Assembly (NCBI GenBank): GCA_012934845.2
Contig: WNNJ02000592.1
Location: forward strand, 30,182 to 94,181
Length of the DNA: 64,000 bases
Source: Pomphorhynchus laevis
Taxonomy: Eukaryota > Acanthocephala > Palaeacanthocephala > Echinorhynchida > Pomphorhynchidae
Direction: 5' to 3'
Each line of letters opens with the position of its first letter. Positions within the stretch are counted from its first letter, which is position 1. Below, one piece after another: positions 9,980 to 20,490 of this stretch. Below the pieces are notes generated by a model. The model ran no database searches. It was not told the origin of the DNA and saw only the letters and a program-made list of their open reading frames with translations. Made by a program: the position numbers and the translations under genes.

Positions 9980-10890
9980 TTAAATCAGCTAACTGAGTCT
10001 ACGTATTGTTATATAATTATAAAATAAACAAAACATAATAATGCTAAATCAAAATTTAATAATTAAATAATAAAATTAATAATTGTTTTTAGATTTTCTA
10101 TAATTTAAATCAAGTTAAAAATAAAAAAATTAAAATTTAAAATAAACGTCATTTTTATGAATTGACTAATAAATAACAGACGTTGTATCAGAATAAGAAT
10201 TAGAGGTCATCAAGAGGAACTGCTATGCTATCAGGTTTCGGCCCCTAACTCCTCTACCCAACATAGCAGCGGGGCCAAATACATGCTAATGATGTATTTC
10301 CTCTGAAATAAGTATCTAGTATCTTATTCTAATGCAAAGTATATTATTTATTATTTATCCATAAAAATTTGCCACTTTAGAGTTTAAATTTATTCTTTAT
10401 ATTATTGTGTTGATTTATATATTTTACTATTTTCTGCTTGATGTTATTTTTATAGTAACCTAGTTTAAAATAGGTATCTATTAAATTATTTAAATGATTT
10501 TGAAGAAAGCCAATATCATTACATATTGTTGCAATTCTTAAAATTTCATTATTTAATGTATTATATTTTATATTATATGGTATGCATGAATGCTCATGCA
10601 AAAATATGTTTCTTGTAAATTTAAATATGTCATCTTTACGATATAAATTAATAGTAGTTTTAGTTAATGTTAATTTAATGTTCATATCTAGATATACACC
10701 TTCTTTATCATTAATATTGGTTTTGTTAAGAATAAGGCTTTTTGGATAAATGTGCTCACTAATTGAATAAAAATTATTAGAATTAAATACACATATATCA
10801 TCAATGTATCGAAATATATATTTCATATATTTATATTGTTTAGATTTAGTTTTTACACAGTTATGAACAAATTAATATTCTATAAAGCTT
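9980..10890 (-). mobile_element. Penelope-like element, 3' half with open RT frame
   Basis: Minus-strand copy with the tail motif aactgagtctacg near 9995, the structured 3' segment at 10200-10300, and an open RT C-terminal frame at 10377-10826 (149 codons): FRYIDDICVF, then SEHIYPKSLILNKTN, YLDMNIKL and thumb to NKFKL. It is closely similar to the copy at 7415-8320 and has the same orientation, so before Merlin arrived these were two PLE copies head to tail, separated by about 500 bases of other DNA. Confidence 0.75.
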
Positions 10891-11600
10891 AAAGTTATAA
10901 TTAAATATTATAATTATATATAAAGTTTAGAACTTAATATATATTTTAAATTTTGGAATATATTATAACAAAAAACACAACGCGTATTCAACCAAAAATC
11001 AATTCACTAAGATGGCAAGTTTAAATAATGTCTATAATGTTATGTTACAAGTTTATAATGTTATGTTTAATTCAATAAAATAGATTTTGATTGTCACTGA
11101 TTTTAATATCTTTTAAATATCGTTTATTTTTTTAATTTAATATATTTTACGATTTTAAATATCTTTTACTAATTTGTAAAATATTTTTTAGATCTAAAAT
11201 AATAGTATAAGATTACATGTTGGGATATAAATACATATAGGTTATAAGGTATTATATGATATTATCCAAATTATGGAATGAGTGTGCTGAGAGGTCTAAT
11301 AATTGTAAAGCAATGTATGCGATCGTTCATTTATATCATCTAGAAAGTATATGCAAACATATATTGTTTGAACTACTTTTGGAAATTTTAATTTATAGGA
11401 ACCAAGGAAAAACAAGCAAGAAAAATATTATTCAATATTTCAATAGCAACTGACATCATCATCAGGAAAATTGTTACAGCTTTTAAAATTGTTTATAAGG
11501 TAAAATGTGTAGGTCACCACTTCATTTTGTCAGTACTTTTTTTGTTAGAAATCAATACGCTGCCAGTATATTATTGTGATTTAAATAAAATAAGTTAAAA
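10880..11600. other. AT-rich intronic DNA
   Basis: No gene recognised. It contains a short plus-strand frame at 11256-11453 without recognisable features. At 11430-11455 (minus strand) the segment CTGATGATGATG...GAAATATTG resembles a decayed hammerhead core of the same type as that in the palindrome at 57.4 kb. Confidence 0.35.
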
Positions 11601-11609
11601 ATTGCTTAC

Positions 11610-11797
11610 CGTTGATAGTGAGACGCATTGATATTCATCATCAACTAATGCGATTAGCTTATGAGTACCATTTCCGATTATTAATCCAAATAGCAAAACA
11701 AGTGTAGGTTCATTATCAAATATGTTGTGAGTGTCAGACAACCTCAACGAAAGTGATGCAACGGCAACCGAATCTGGATATTGGAATAATGAAGATA
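11610..11797 (-). CDS. LamG/EGF gene, exon 7 (start of third LamG domain)
   Basis: A 188-base exon from acceptor ATTTGCAG (ends 11798) to donor GTAAGC (11609-11604). Two starting bases complete the split codon of the EGF exon, so the peptide reads CEY-VSSLFQYPDSVAVAS, then LSLRLSDTHNIFDNEPT, LVLLFGLIIGNGTHKLIALV and ECVSL-like strands (sequence YQCVSLST). This is the first half of a LamG fold (L-L-F-G strand clear). It ends on a whole codon. Exons 1 to 7 sum to 1668 bases, exactly 556 codons, with no internal stop. The exon that should finish this LamG domain (phase 0 start) was not found between here and 1992. Confidence 0.68.
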
Positions 11798-12430
11798 CTG
11801 CAAATGAACAATGGATTACTCAAGTTATTAATAATTATAAAACGTAGTAATTTTAAAGTAATTAATCCTCTAAACCTTGGAGCTAACACAAAATACAAAT
11901 ATATGTTTATATTTCATTGGGCTACTTTCGCTATGGTGTAAATAGTAACACAAGTTAAGCAAAAAACCTTTATGACAGCAATTGTTTTGATGCAGGGAAT
12001 GTGGACCAGGTCACGTATAGCATTATTCTATAGAGAATTGACTTGTTATATGACACTAGAACAACCAAGATTATACGCTAATACGGTAGCTTACTTAAGG
12101 TGGACACAGTTTCTCACAAATTCATGCAAACTCACGGTTAATAATAGAATATCTATATACTATTCGCCTACATAAAGACAAAAGTAGATGCTTCTATTAA
12201 TATGCTTCCATTAATTCATCGATGGTCTGCACTTTAATGGCACTAGATACAGATCAATCAAAACTCGCTACGCGAAGACGCGGTCAAAGGTTATTGGCAT
12301 ATCGACAAACCAGATAATTATTATGAGCTGCTTCAATTTCAAAAGTTTATGTAAAGAGGCCATTAATAACATATTTTAAACGCGAAAATAATAATAAATT
12401 TTTTTAAACATAATATAATACATAGTTGTA
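11798..12430. other. Intronic DNA with unassigned moderate-GC frames
   Basis: Two short plus-strand frames (11753-11941, 11972-12175) have moderately balanced composition, the second with LYANTVAYLRWTQFLTNSC. I cannot assign a family; either could be a gene or retrocopy scrap. No splice-supported exon of the LamG gene was found here beyond exon 7. Confidence 0.3.
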
Positions 12431-12439
12431 CGGTCAACA

Positions 12440-15400
12440 GGAAAAAAAGAAAAACAACTCAAAGTAAGACAAATCAAGCGAACCACAGTTAAATGACATT
12501 GTTCGGTCTTCTCCAAAACTTACGGCATGAGGTCCAGTGGGATCTGAGCCCTCCAAACAATCCAACACAGATGTTGATCACGTTTACATTTTCTATAGAG
12601 TATAATGGAGGCAGCAAGATACAAGATTAGAAAAGTGGGGATCTTTGAGGCGCACCCGTAATAAAGTAGAATTAACGCGCGTCAGGGTCGTCTTCATAAA
12701 AGAATCGCTTGGTGTACAAAAAATCTCCACCCTGTTAACAATTCTCGTAGACAACCTGAGGGACCTGAAAGAGGAGGTAACGAAGGGTATGGAGATACGG
12801 TCAAATGCAGCAGAAAATTCAAGGAAAACAGCCACAACGAGATGATGGCTATTATCCCGACAGAACTGCTGCACCTCACCAATTGGTGAATGGACCGAAC
12901 GACCTTTAACAAACCCATGAAAACCCGGTGGGTTTAAATTACGCCTACATAGATGGTCGCGAATTTTACGCGCAAATGGTTTTTCGTAAATGGAGATGAG
13001 GGAGTTTTGAATCGAAATGGGCCGCAGATCTTTAGGACAGGAGACCGGATTTCTTTCAGGTATAAAAATTCTACGACTAATGTTGATGCCGGCCACATCG
13101 GAAGGGTGGCTAATAGCATTGTGATGGCCACTTCTCTTCGTTGTTCGGCTGTCAAAAGCTGACATACCCGAGAAAATAGTGGAGCGACCAATTTGGAGGT
13201 ACCTGGGAGGGTCCACCAGGATTTAAGGATATCTGTGACAGATAGGTCCCTTCGCCTGAAGTCCCCCAAGGCGGGATTGGCTGAGGTGATTGAGTGACTC
13301 CATAATTGTGTAGGGATAATGACACCTCTAAAACTATATCAAGACCTTTACTACCAATCCAGCCCGATGCTCTATACTTCTAACAGACAAATTTCATCCT
13401 CTTAAATATCTTCAAAAAGAAAGACTGGGCTGGACAATGGGAAGCAATTCCTGCCCTATTCTTATCCAGTTGGAACCTATACCTAGTGCTCCAATATTCA
13501 TTCGAGAGAGCCTGTCTGGCAAAAACAGAGAGATTGGGGAGATGCAGCATATAAGCTAAGGTCTTGAGTTTTGTCGGAGTGGGACTGTAACTACAACCTT
13601 TATAGGTTGTCGAGAGCAACGCGGTAGCTTGCGAAGAGAAGTAGGAATTAAATTCGGTCAGACTGATATTCCCAATTTAGGAGAGGGTTGTATAGCTGCC
13701 TGAAAGAAAGCCACCCTGATGGGGTCAAAGTGTAATCTCCTTCGAAGCAAAGTATCGTCCTCTATCCGCCAACGAATTAGGTCATGAGAGGTGATCGGAT
13801 GTTGGCGTGACTGCTCCGTGCAGAGGGATTTCAACAACCACCTCTTATGAAGCAGTATTATGTCAAGGACAGAGCTCGTTGATGTGTAATAAAAGATAGG
13901 GACGGTGGTTTGTGAATAAGATAACCACCCGTTCCTGGCTATGCTGAGTGCTGCATTGAGCTCGTTGATGTGTAATAAAAGATAGGGAACGGTGGTTTGT
14001 GAATAAGATAACCGTCTCTGGCTCTGCAGAGTGCTGCGTTAATCCAACGACCAGTTATGTCGTTGAAATCACCAAGTACCATGTCATAGTCACTATCCAC
14101 AATCCTATCCAGGAGGTCACGGTTCTTGTGAATCTCACCAGTACGGATGTAGATATTGGCTAGACTGAGGCGTTTACCGTTCTTACAGAGTGATATAATT
14201 AAACAATACGGCTGGAAAAGAGTAGTTTTGCAAGAGGGAGGATTTTAGGGAGCATTTAACTAAGATAAGAATACCTTGAGACGAAGAAGAGTGAGGTAGA
14301 GTTATGTACGGAGTATAGTGTGAATAAATGTGCTTTGGATGACTCAATTAATGTCCCAGGGGAGACGGATAGACCGCGTCTCCGAAGGACTATAACATCT
14401 GCATCTCTACCAGATAGAAGTCTAAGGGCAGAAGCTCTTCCCGAATTCCACTGAAGGATATTCAGTGAAAAGTCTCACGAGTACTCCGCATTGCGTTAGG
14501 TTAGCTGGGTGGGATTGCCTTGACCTATTCGGAGCTAGGGGCGGAAAGGTCGCACTTTCCACCACAAGCCCCTACTAGGGAGCACACTTGTTCACAGTCA
14601 TTGTCTTCATTTCCCATAAGTGCAACAGCTGCTTCTTCGGCCTTATATTTTAACATTTTCCCGATCTTCACAGGAGGAACTCCGTGTGAGGATCCTCCTC
14701 TTTTCTTTGATTCCTTCAAGACCGGAGGGTCGGCGATTACTGGAGCAGTAAAAAATAAGGCAAGCTGTTTCTGGATCAAGTTCTCCAATTGCTTGAAGAT
14801 TGCTTGTCTGGTGGAGTGAACTTACCTGATGATGTCGTTGTCAGTCATTCTACCTGCAACTACACCAAAATATACGGGGTCATTTTTTTATTGGGGTGGG
14901 AGTAGCGGTGGCGGGAACAATACAGTTTGAAGTTCGCACACTTCCTGGACCATGCCGGATGGGCTCCTCCACAATTTAACTACTTGGGTGGGTAGAAGCA
15001 CTTTCCGAAACTGGCGTGCTATTCGTTAGGCGTCATACCCCACAAGACTTCTCCTTCACACATCCGGAGCACCAGTGGCCCCATTCTTGGTAAGCATTGC
15101 AATGCGGGTAAGTTAGCTCGTCAGTGCTTATGAGTTTTAACATTAGATTATGCCCCATAAAGGGGTGGCAGGAGGCTTTTGTTAGGATCTCAGCATTGTC
15201 AATGGAAGAGGACGAGAAGCTATCGAGAGAGGAGAACCGTGCTTCCCAGTCACGTACCGAAAGTTTGTTAATCTAAATAGTCTCTTTAAAGACTCAATAT
15301 CCTTCTCATCCAGGTGGGGAGGAAGATTCGAAATGTTGATGGAAGTTTGGATAGGTTTAAATTGTATTGTACCAAGATCCATTAATTCGTTGTGGAAAGA

Positions 15401-15700
15401 GGTTTCATACTCTTTCGTAAGGTCCCAGAAAACGAGGCAGATCTTTATTTCAGCTTCAAAGTAGCGTACTGAGTGGAATATGACTCTATTATTATATTTT
15501 TCAGTAAACTTACGCAGGAATATGTTAAATAGCTTATGGCGCTCTTTTGGCGCTGATAGCTTAATAACCGCCAGATTTTTTAATTTTGGTATTGGGGAAG
15601 TTTCCCAATTACCTCTTTTACAGTAGATGGTAACAAACCACTTACCCCGTTTGATATTGTAGACGAAGTTACCTGCATTTTGCTTGCAAAATTAATTAAA
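12440..15700 (-). mobile_element. Jockey-like LINE, copy 1, with internal deletion
   Basis: Minus-strand non-LTR element of the family best seen at 30.2-33.9 kb. ORF1 pieces lie at 15182-15382 (ISNLPPHLDEKDIESLKR, an RRM-like strand pattern) and at 14525-14788 (ORF1 C-terminus). The endonuclease region spans about 14470-14050. The RT (13269-12593) shows DLRPISIQNSLISIYEK and LEFSAAFDRISIPFV. The frame then goes straight into 3' UTR sequence near 12540-12600, so the YADD palm and thumb have been lost. Many frame breaks; dead copy. A 100-bp duplication lies inside at 13869-14038. Confidence 0.75.
13869..14038. repeat. Tandem duplication of about 100 bp inside the Jockey-like LINE
   Basis: gagctcgttgatgtgtaat is followed by the same run of sequence twice, starting at about 13869 and 13958. 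The two copies differ by a few bases, so the duplication is not very recent. Other copies of the family carry the segment once. Confidence 0.65.
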
Positions 15701-15729
15701 AGTGAATTAGTAAGCTCTAAGTTAAGTTT

Positions 15730-16143
15730 TTGAAAACAGAAATGTTTATAATGGAGTACTCACGTGTAGAATCGCGTAAACGTGAATATAACGGTTGTAA
15801 GCCGTGTGGAGACAAACGCTACAAAACATGCAAAGTTTTAAAAACAGCACGACCAGTAACAAGTAGTGTAACCGGAGGCTTTATAGGCCTACAATATGTT
15901 CGAATTGCAAGACCAAAAATATTGTATATGTTGACACTTGCAAGATTTGTAAGAAGCAAAACCTCGGACAAAGCAGTATGGAACTTGCACGTCGACTAAA
16001 TCTTCGACGCTCACAGTTTAAAGCTATTAATGCAGCAGATGGATATCTACGTCACTCAATGGAACACGGAGATGAAAACTGCTTTAGCTGCTGTGTAGTT
16101 TATCACGGCAATGCAGATGATAAGAGAAGGCGGAAACAATAAA
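15730..16143 (+). pseudogene. GIY-YIG/zinc-finger C-terminus of a second Penelope-like family
   Basis: A decayed plus-strand coding tail. The first frame contains NGCKPCGDKRYKTCKVL, the cysteine cluster (C-x2-C...C) that precedes the GIY-YIG nuclease in many PLEs. After a frame change, CSNCKTKNIVYVDTCKICKK leads into LGQSSMELARRLNLRR, matching the N-I-V-Y-L...C-x2-C...Y-V-G-Q-T pattern of PLE GIY-YIG domains. It ends in DDKRRRKQ and a stop at about 16141. This family differs from the common one here, which has no GIY-YIG after its RT. Two minimal hammerhead motifs follow. Confidence 0.6.
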
Positions 16144-16284
16144 ACTGCATTGTTGGAAGGCTACACACTGAAGTTGAGTATGGCTGCAACCCATAGCATC
16201 CGTTCATCGAACCTGGTATAACTTGAGAATAATTCTGATTTAATTCTTAATAGTTGATTACTATTATTTAGTTGTAACTTGTGA

Positions 16285-16325
16285 TGTTGATTGATAAAGG
16301 CCACGAGGCCGAAACGTCTTAAAAA
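16285..16325 (+). ncRNA. Minimal PLE-type hammerhead ribozyme remnant 1
   Basis: Core TTGATAA (for CTGATGA, two changes), helix II AGGCC-ACGA-GGCC, then GAAAC and the cleavage triplet GTC. Almost no helix III, as known for hammerheads in Penelope-like elements, which act as dimers. Lies about 145 bases after the GIY-YIG stop, the expected place in the terminal repeat. Confidence 0.65.
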
Positions 16326-16469
16326 TTTGTTTGTGCAATATTTCACTTAAGCAATTATTATTTCTACAATATATAATATATATGCGCAGGAGTTCGGTTT
16401 GATAATCGTAGATGTTGATAAAAACCGTGGTTATAAATAATTTGTTATATAAATACTTGGTTATAAATA

Positions 16470-16510
16470 CATACAATTGAAGAAGGGCGAGGAGCCCGAA
16501 ACTTCTAAAT
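16470..16510 (+). ncRNA. Minimal PLE-type hammerhead ribozyme remnant 2
   Basis: Core TTGAAGA, helix II GGGC/GCCC, then GAAAC and TTC in place of GTC. Similar to the motif 187 bases upstream but more decayed. Two motifs in tandem fit a PLE terminal repeat. Confidence 0.5.
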
Positions 16511-17316
16511 TTCTCATTGCTTTTTGACGGGTCTTCCTACTTATATCTGTAAACTATATATATACAAATTCAAAATACGAAAACTAGAGATAGCAACCAC
16601 ATATTATTTGGCATTTCCGTTGTTCACAGGCTAACATTTATCAATTGTATTTATATAATTTATCTTTATTCTTTCATGTATTTTGAAATAAAATATACTT
16701 CTGAATCATATATGGACTTTAGACTGCAGTTATACCTGTATATATGGTTATCATAATTGCACTAACAAGAATGTTATTTATTTGGTACCATGCGGAATAT
16801 ATCATGAGCGATATGTTGAAGAAAGCAAACGAGTAATTAGGATCTTACTAGCAAGTACGTTATGAAGAAAATAAATACATTTTTTGGGGTCAATAAATGC
16901 ATTATTGTCAATAAATGCATTTTAAGGAAGCCGAATTATTGGATAGGCCACCTAATGTATGACAAGATGTTTACTATAAAAACATGGATTCCACTTACAC
17001 ACCTCAAAAAACAGGAATTGTTCTAGGCCATATGTATGACAATATAGCAACTTAAATAAATTTGTAAATTCGTTTATAGCATGCATTGTCTGAGAAAGTT
17101 ATACAAATCAAAAAGTTATAAAATTAATCTTTATTCTCGCTATTTTTTAGATTTCCTCGTCGAAATATTATTATGATTTATAAGAGCGTTACTACTGCTT
17201 TTGAAAAATGCATTCCGATGAGTTTCAATCGAATTTAATTTATTTGGATCTTATGTCGATTTTTAGTGATTAAGTTGTCAAGCCGTATGGAGTAAATAAT
17301 GAAAATGTGTTCTTAC
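16511..17316. other. AT-rich intronic DNA
   Basis: Nothing recognised besides exon-flanking sequence. Confidence 0.4.
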
Positions 17317-17445
17317 CATATTCACATCGATGCCCGTCGAAAATAGTTTTGCTGCAATTGCATGTAACCGTCAGCAGTGCAGACGTATTTTCGATACAAT
17401 CAGAATCATTTATGCACATGAAGTCCAAACATTGAGGTAATCCAG
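17317..17445 (-). CDS. LamG/EGF gene, exon 6 (EGF-like domain)
   Basis: A 129-base exon (43 codons, phase 1 at both ends, as is typical for shuffled EGF modules) between acceptor TTTTTCGTTAG (ends 17446) and donor GTAAGA (17316-17311). The peptide reads GLPQCLDFMCINDSDCIEN, a variable loop, then TVTCNCSKTIFDGHRCEY. Six cysteines follow the EGF order C-x4-C-x5-C...C-x-C-x8-C, with the C-x-C and the closing G-x-R-C-E motif clear. Its position between two LamG domains matches the LamG-LamG-EGF-LamG layout seen in neurexin, CASPR/neurexin IV and axotactin-type proteins. I do not assign it to one of these. Confidence 0.78.
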
Positions 17446-18689
17446 CTAACGAAAAAGTAAAAATACATACTCGATTGCAGATATTATTTCTTGATTATCA
17501 AAATTGATATTAACTGAAAATACTTGAATATAAATTAAAATTGAGTTTCATGCCCTCTTTTTTACTTTATAATAAGGAAGTTTATATCCCTTTCGTGTAA
17601 TTAATTGAAATTATAATAATTTATTTTAATTTAAAATGCTAGTTAGACACAAAAATAGATAATAGAGTTCTACTAACTTAGTTGTTAAAATATTACGAAT
17701 ATTATGACAATTGCATTATTGCCTAAAATTAATTCCATATATTAATTTATACCTAATAATTAATGGAAACTGTTTAATAGAATAAACAAACAAATAATAT
17801 AAACACGATTTTTTAATTTAAAATTTTATCATATCTAATAAAAAAAATCGACATCTTGAAAAATGAAAAAGCACCGTTTTATCACTAAAGTGCATGCAGG
17901 TATTTTTTCAAAAATTAAAAATATTTTTTACCTTAAGATATAAAGAACACAAATTTTAATTTACCATGAATAGATATGTGCTTAAAAATTAGCATATACC
18001 AGATAATATTAAAAATTTGCCTGGTAATTAATTCATGTTTAGTTCATAACATGTAACCTCAGTTAAGGGGTTACTACTGTATCTTAAATTTTCTAAGTAG
18101 TTAAGAAAAATTCTAATAGTACAGTAAATATTTTTAGCAAACTTGATATCTTTATTTCAGCTTAAGCTTTTTCAGTTGCCAGCAACACATTTTTTCAAAA
18201 GTAGATTTCTACATATGCAAAAAGGATATCATATAGATGATCCCGCCAACTGTCGGTTTAACAATCACTATATATGGCTGGCAAATATTAGGGATTAGGT
18301 ATATAATCTAAAATACTAAACAAAGACATTGTGTTTGTACAGCACAATATACAAACACAACTTGTGATTGTCTCCAATCATAAATCTCACAATTACAAAT
18401 TAAAATATGGCAAAAACAAAAAATGCTTATTTTTGTTTATAAATATATTTATATTTATTTTAAATATTTGTAATATTCAAAATATATTAATTGTTACAAA
18501 CTTTGCAACTTTATAGATTGTAAATTTATTAAAAATGAACGAAATAATTACAATATTTATAGCAATTATAACTACTCAGAATTCAGATCTTTAGTTAGAT
18601 TTACAATCTAAAAGGAAAGCATTATACTCCTCATCTACATTTAATTATATAACGCATTATATAACATAACATTTACTTAAATAAACAAA
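17446..18689. other. AT-rich intronic DNA
   Basis: Intron between exons 5 and 6 of the LamG/EGF gene. Short plus-strand frames here (for example 18331-18516) look like chance. Confidence 0.4.
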
Positions 18690-18905
18690 ATTTGTTAATT
18701 GTTTCCACTGATCTGGAGATCGGGTTGTGGAAACAGTGCACAGACGTGACCAAATAGCACGGTCTTGAGTGGCTAGCCAGACTTCCATTTCAGATAGTTC
18801 TAAGTGTTCTTTGGAAAGATGGACAGTTTGATCTTTCTAACTATACCGAGGTATGCCTCGGGGTCTCCGTCCAGAAAGTTTAATCTGGAACACATGTTTA
18901 TAGTA
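18690..18905 (-). mobile_element. RTE-like LINE, old 3' fragment
   Basis: Minus-strand fragment of the C-terminal coding region: LSEMEVWLATQDRAIWSRL and GRRPRGIPRY align with LSESELWSVAHDRDVWSSL and the matching region of the copy at 24.8-28.3 kb. More diverged than that copy. Confidence 0.55.
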
Positions 18906-19516
18906 CCAAATAATAGGCAAAACATCAAGAAATAATTGATTTTGATCTATTTCTGTTGCTCTTAACCCGTATTTTGGAGCTGGATCAGACAAGTAAAAAG
19001 AAAATGATAGATCTTAGTCAACAGCGGATCAAATATCAAATATTGTTGATCCAGTGTTCAAATAATTAAAACCAAATTGATTTTGCTCAGATGCTGCTAA
19101 TATTGAATAAAGTGGTTTCATTATATTTTCCTTAGATGATGCAATTCCAAAGTAGAGATTTAAGTAATATGTTATCGTATTTTATAAAAGTAGTATGTTA
19201 TTGTATTTCACCGACAAGTGAAAAGATTTTAAACATAATGAAATGTTTAACAAAATAAAATGCGATAAAGCAGAAATGTATTTTTTTAGTTTTACACACA
19301 AGGCGAAATAATAATATAGTAATTATAATAATGGTATATTAATTGTAAACCATGTCGTTTAACTTAGTTTGAGATTTTTTCTTTAGGTAAACTTTATCTA
19401 TGGTAATATAGTAGATATTACATGATAGTACTTTTCAAAGGAGAGTAAGACCATTCCGCGTGAAATACGTTGTTATCATTGAAGCCAGACGCGGAAGAAC
19501 GACGATAACAGTAGCA

Positions 19517-19599
19517 AGTACCGTTTCGTCATCACAATGACTCATCAGTACCAGATCCCTTCCACTACTGGATGCAGATTAGGACTGACAGACGGCACA
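19517..19599 (-). ncRNA. Hammerhead ribozyme, family 1, copy A
   Basis: Read on the minus strand: GTGCCG-TC (helix III and cleavage triplet GUC), helix I capped by a long loop holding CTGCATCCAGTAGTGG, core CTGATGA, helix II GTCA-TTGTGA-TGAC, GAAA, then CGGTAC closing helix III. Helix III is 6 bp with one G-U pair. Helix I has TGTCAG paired with CTGGTA. Every core base is present. Best-preserved copy. Confidence 0.82.
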
Positions 19600-19850
19600 C
19601 GAGTTATGCGTATGAAGTACCAGAAATATACTACCAGACTGATAAGTACCAGAATGATAACAACGTATTTCACGCGAAATGGTATCACTCTCCTTGGAGA
19701 TTCATGATTAAAGTTAGCCGATATAAAAGATACCTGCGCTGGCATTTGCCAGTGCTTTTGCTAATGATCCTATTTAGTGAAGCAGTAGTGCTGATTTAGA
19801 ACTCAATGTAAAGTTACCAGGAATCTTTCTGGTACTTCATACATGACTCG

Positions 19851-19930
19851 TGTGCCGTCTATCAGTCCTAATCTGCATCCAGTAGTGGAAGGGCTGGTAC
19901 TGATGAGTAATTGTTGACGAAACGGCCTAC
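19851..19930 (+). ncRNA. Hammerhead ribozyme, family 1, copy B
   Basis: GTGCCGTC at 19852-19859, CTGATGA at 19900-19906, GAAA at 19919-19922. Helix I is TATCAG with CTGGTA, an A-U pair replacing a G-U pair of copy A. Helix II is one base shorter and helix III reads CGGCC, so it is partly decayed. Confidence 0.65.
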
Positions 19931-20040
19931 TGCTATGTCGTTTTTTTGCTAATGATCCTATTTAGTGAAGCAGTAGTGCTGATTTAGAACTCAATGTGAA
20001 GTTACCAGAAATCTTTCTGGTACTTCATACACATGACTCG

Positions 20041-20123
20041 TGTGCCGTCTGTCAATCCTCCTCTGCATCCAGTAGTGGAAGGGATCTGGTACTGATGAGT
20101 AATTGTGATGACGAAACGGTACT
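20041..20123 (+). ncRNA. Hammerhead ribozyme, family 1, copy C
   Basis: GTGCCGTC at 20042-20049, CTGATGA at 20092-20098, GAAA at 20113-20116 and CGGTAC at 20117-20122. Helix III is 6 bp with one G-U. Helix II is weakened (GTAA opposite TGAC). Core complete. Confidence 0.75.
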
Positions 20124-20360
20124 TGCTACTGCTATCCTCGTTCTTTCGCGTCTGGCTTCAATGATAACAACGTATTTCACGCGGAATGGTCTCACTCTCC
20201 ATTGAGATTCATGATTAAAGTTAGCTGATATAAAAGATACCTGCGCTGGCATTTGCCAGTGATTTTGCTAATGATCCTATTTAGTGAAGCAGTAGTGCTG
20301 ATTTAGCACTCAATGTGAAGTTACCAGAAATCTTTCTGGTACTTCATATAACTTAGCTCG

Positions 20361-20443
20361 TGTGCCGTCTGTCAGTCCTCCTCTGCATCCAGTAGTGGAA
20401 GGGATCGTGTACTGATGAGTAATTGTGATGACGAAACGGTACT
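20361..20443 (+). ncRNA. Hammerhead ribozyme, family 1, copy D
   Basis: GTGCCGTC at 20362-20369, CTGATGA at 20412-20418, GAAA at 20433-20436, CGGTAC at 20437-20442. Exactly 320 bases after copy C. Helix I is mismatched near the core (TCGTGTA). Confidence 0.72.
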
Positions 20444-20490
20444 TGCTACTGTTATCGTCGTTCTTCCGCGTCTGGCTTCAATAATACTAC

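Larger units (their letters stand above)
19435..20490. mobile_element. Retrozyme-like cluster 1 (hammerhead family 1)
   Basis: A block of one minus-strand and three plus-strand units. A full unit, measured between the hammerheads at 20042 and 20362, is 320 bases. The first interval is 190 bases because of an internal deletion. Each unit carries a hammerhead ribozyme, a segment ending ggcttcaatgataacaacg, and a small palindrome CTGGCATTTGCCAG. The minus unit joins the plus units near 19650, giving an inverted repeat. No protein coding. The layout (small tandem units, one self-cleaving motif each) is that of animal retrozymes, circular-RNA-forming non-autonomous retroelements. Sits in the intron between exons 5 and 6. 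Confidence 0.72.

Noticed and set aside
12593-13269. Plus-strand frames opposite the Jockey-like RT
   Set aside because: Antisense shadows of the LINE reverse transcriptase.
14820-14860. CTGATGATGTCGTTG as a hammerhead core
   Set aside because: Lies inside the Jockey-like LINE and lacks GAAA and supporting helices.
19545-20252. Open frames inside hammerhead cluster 1 as genes
   Set aside because: They run through ribozyme helices in both orientations and are explained by the repeat.
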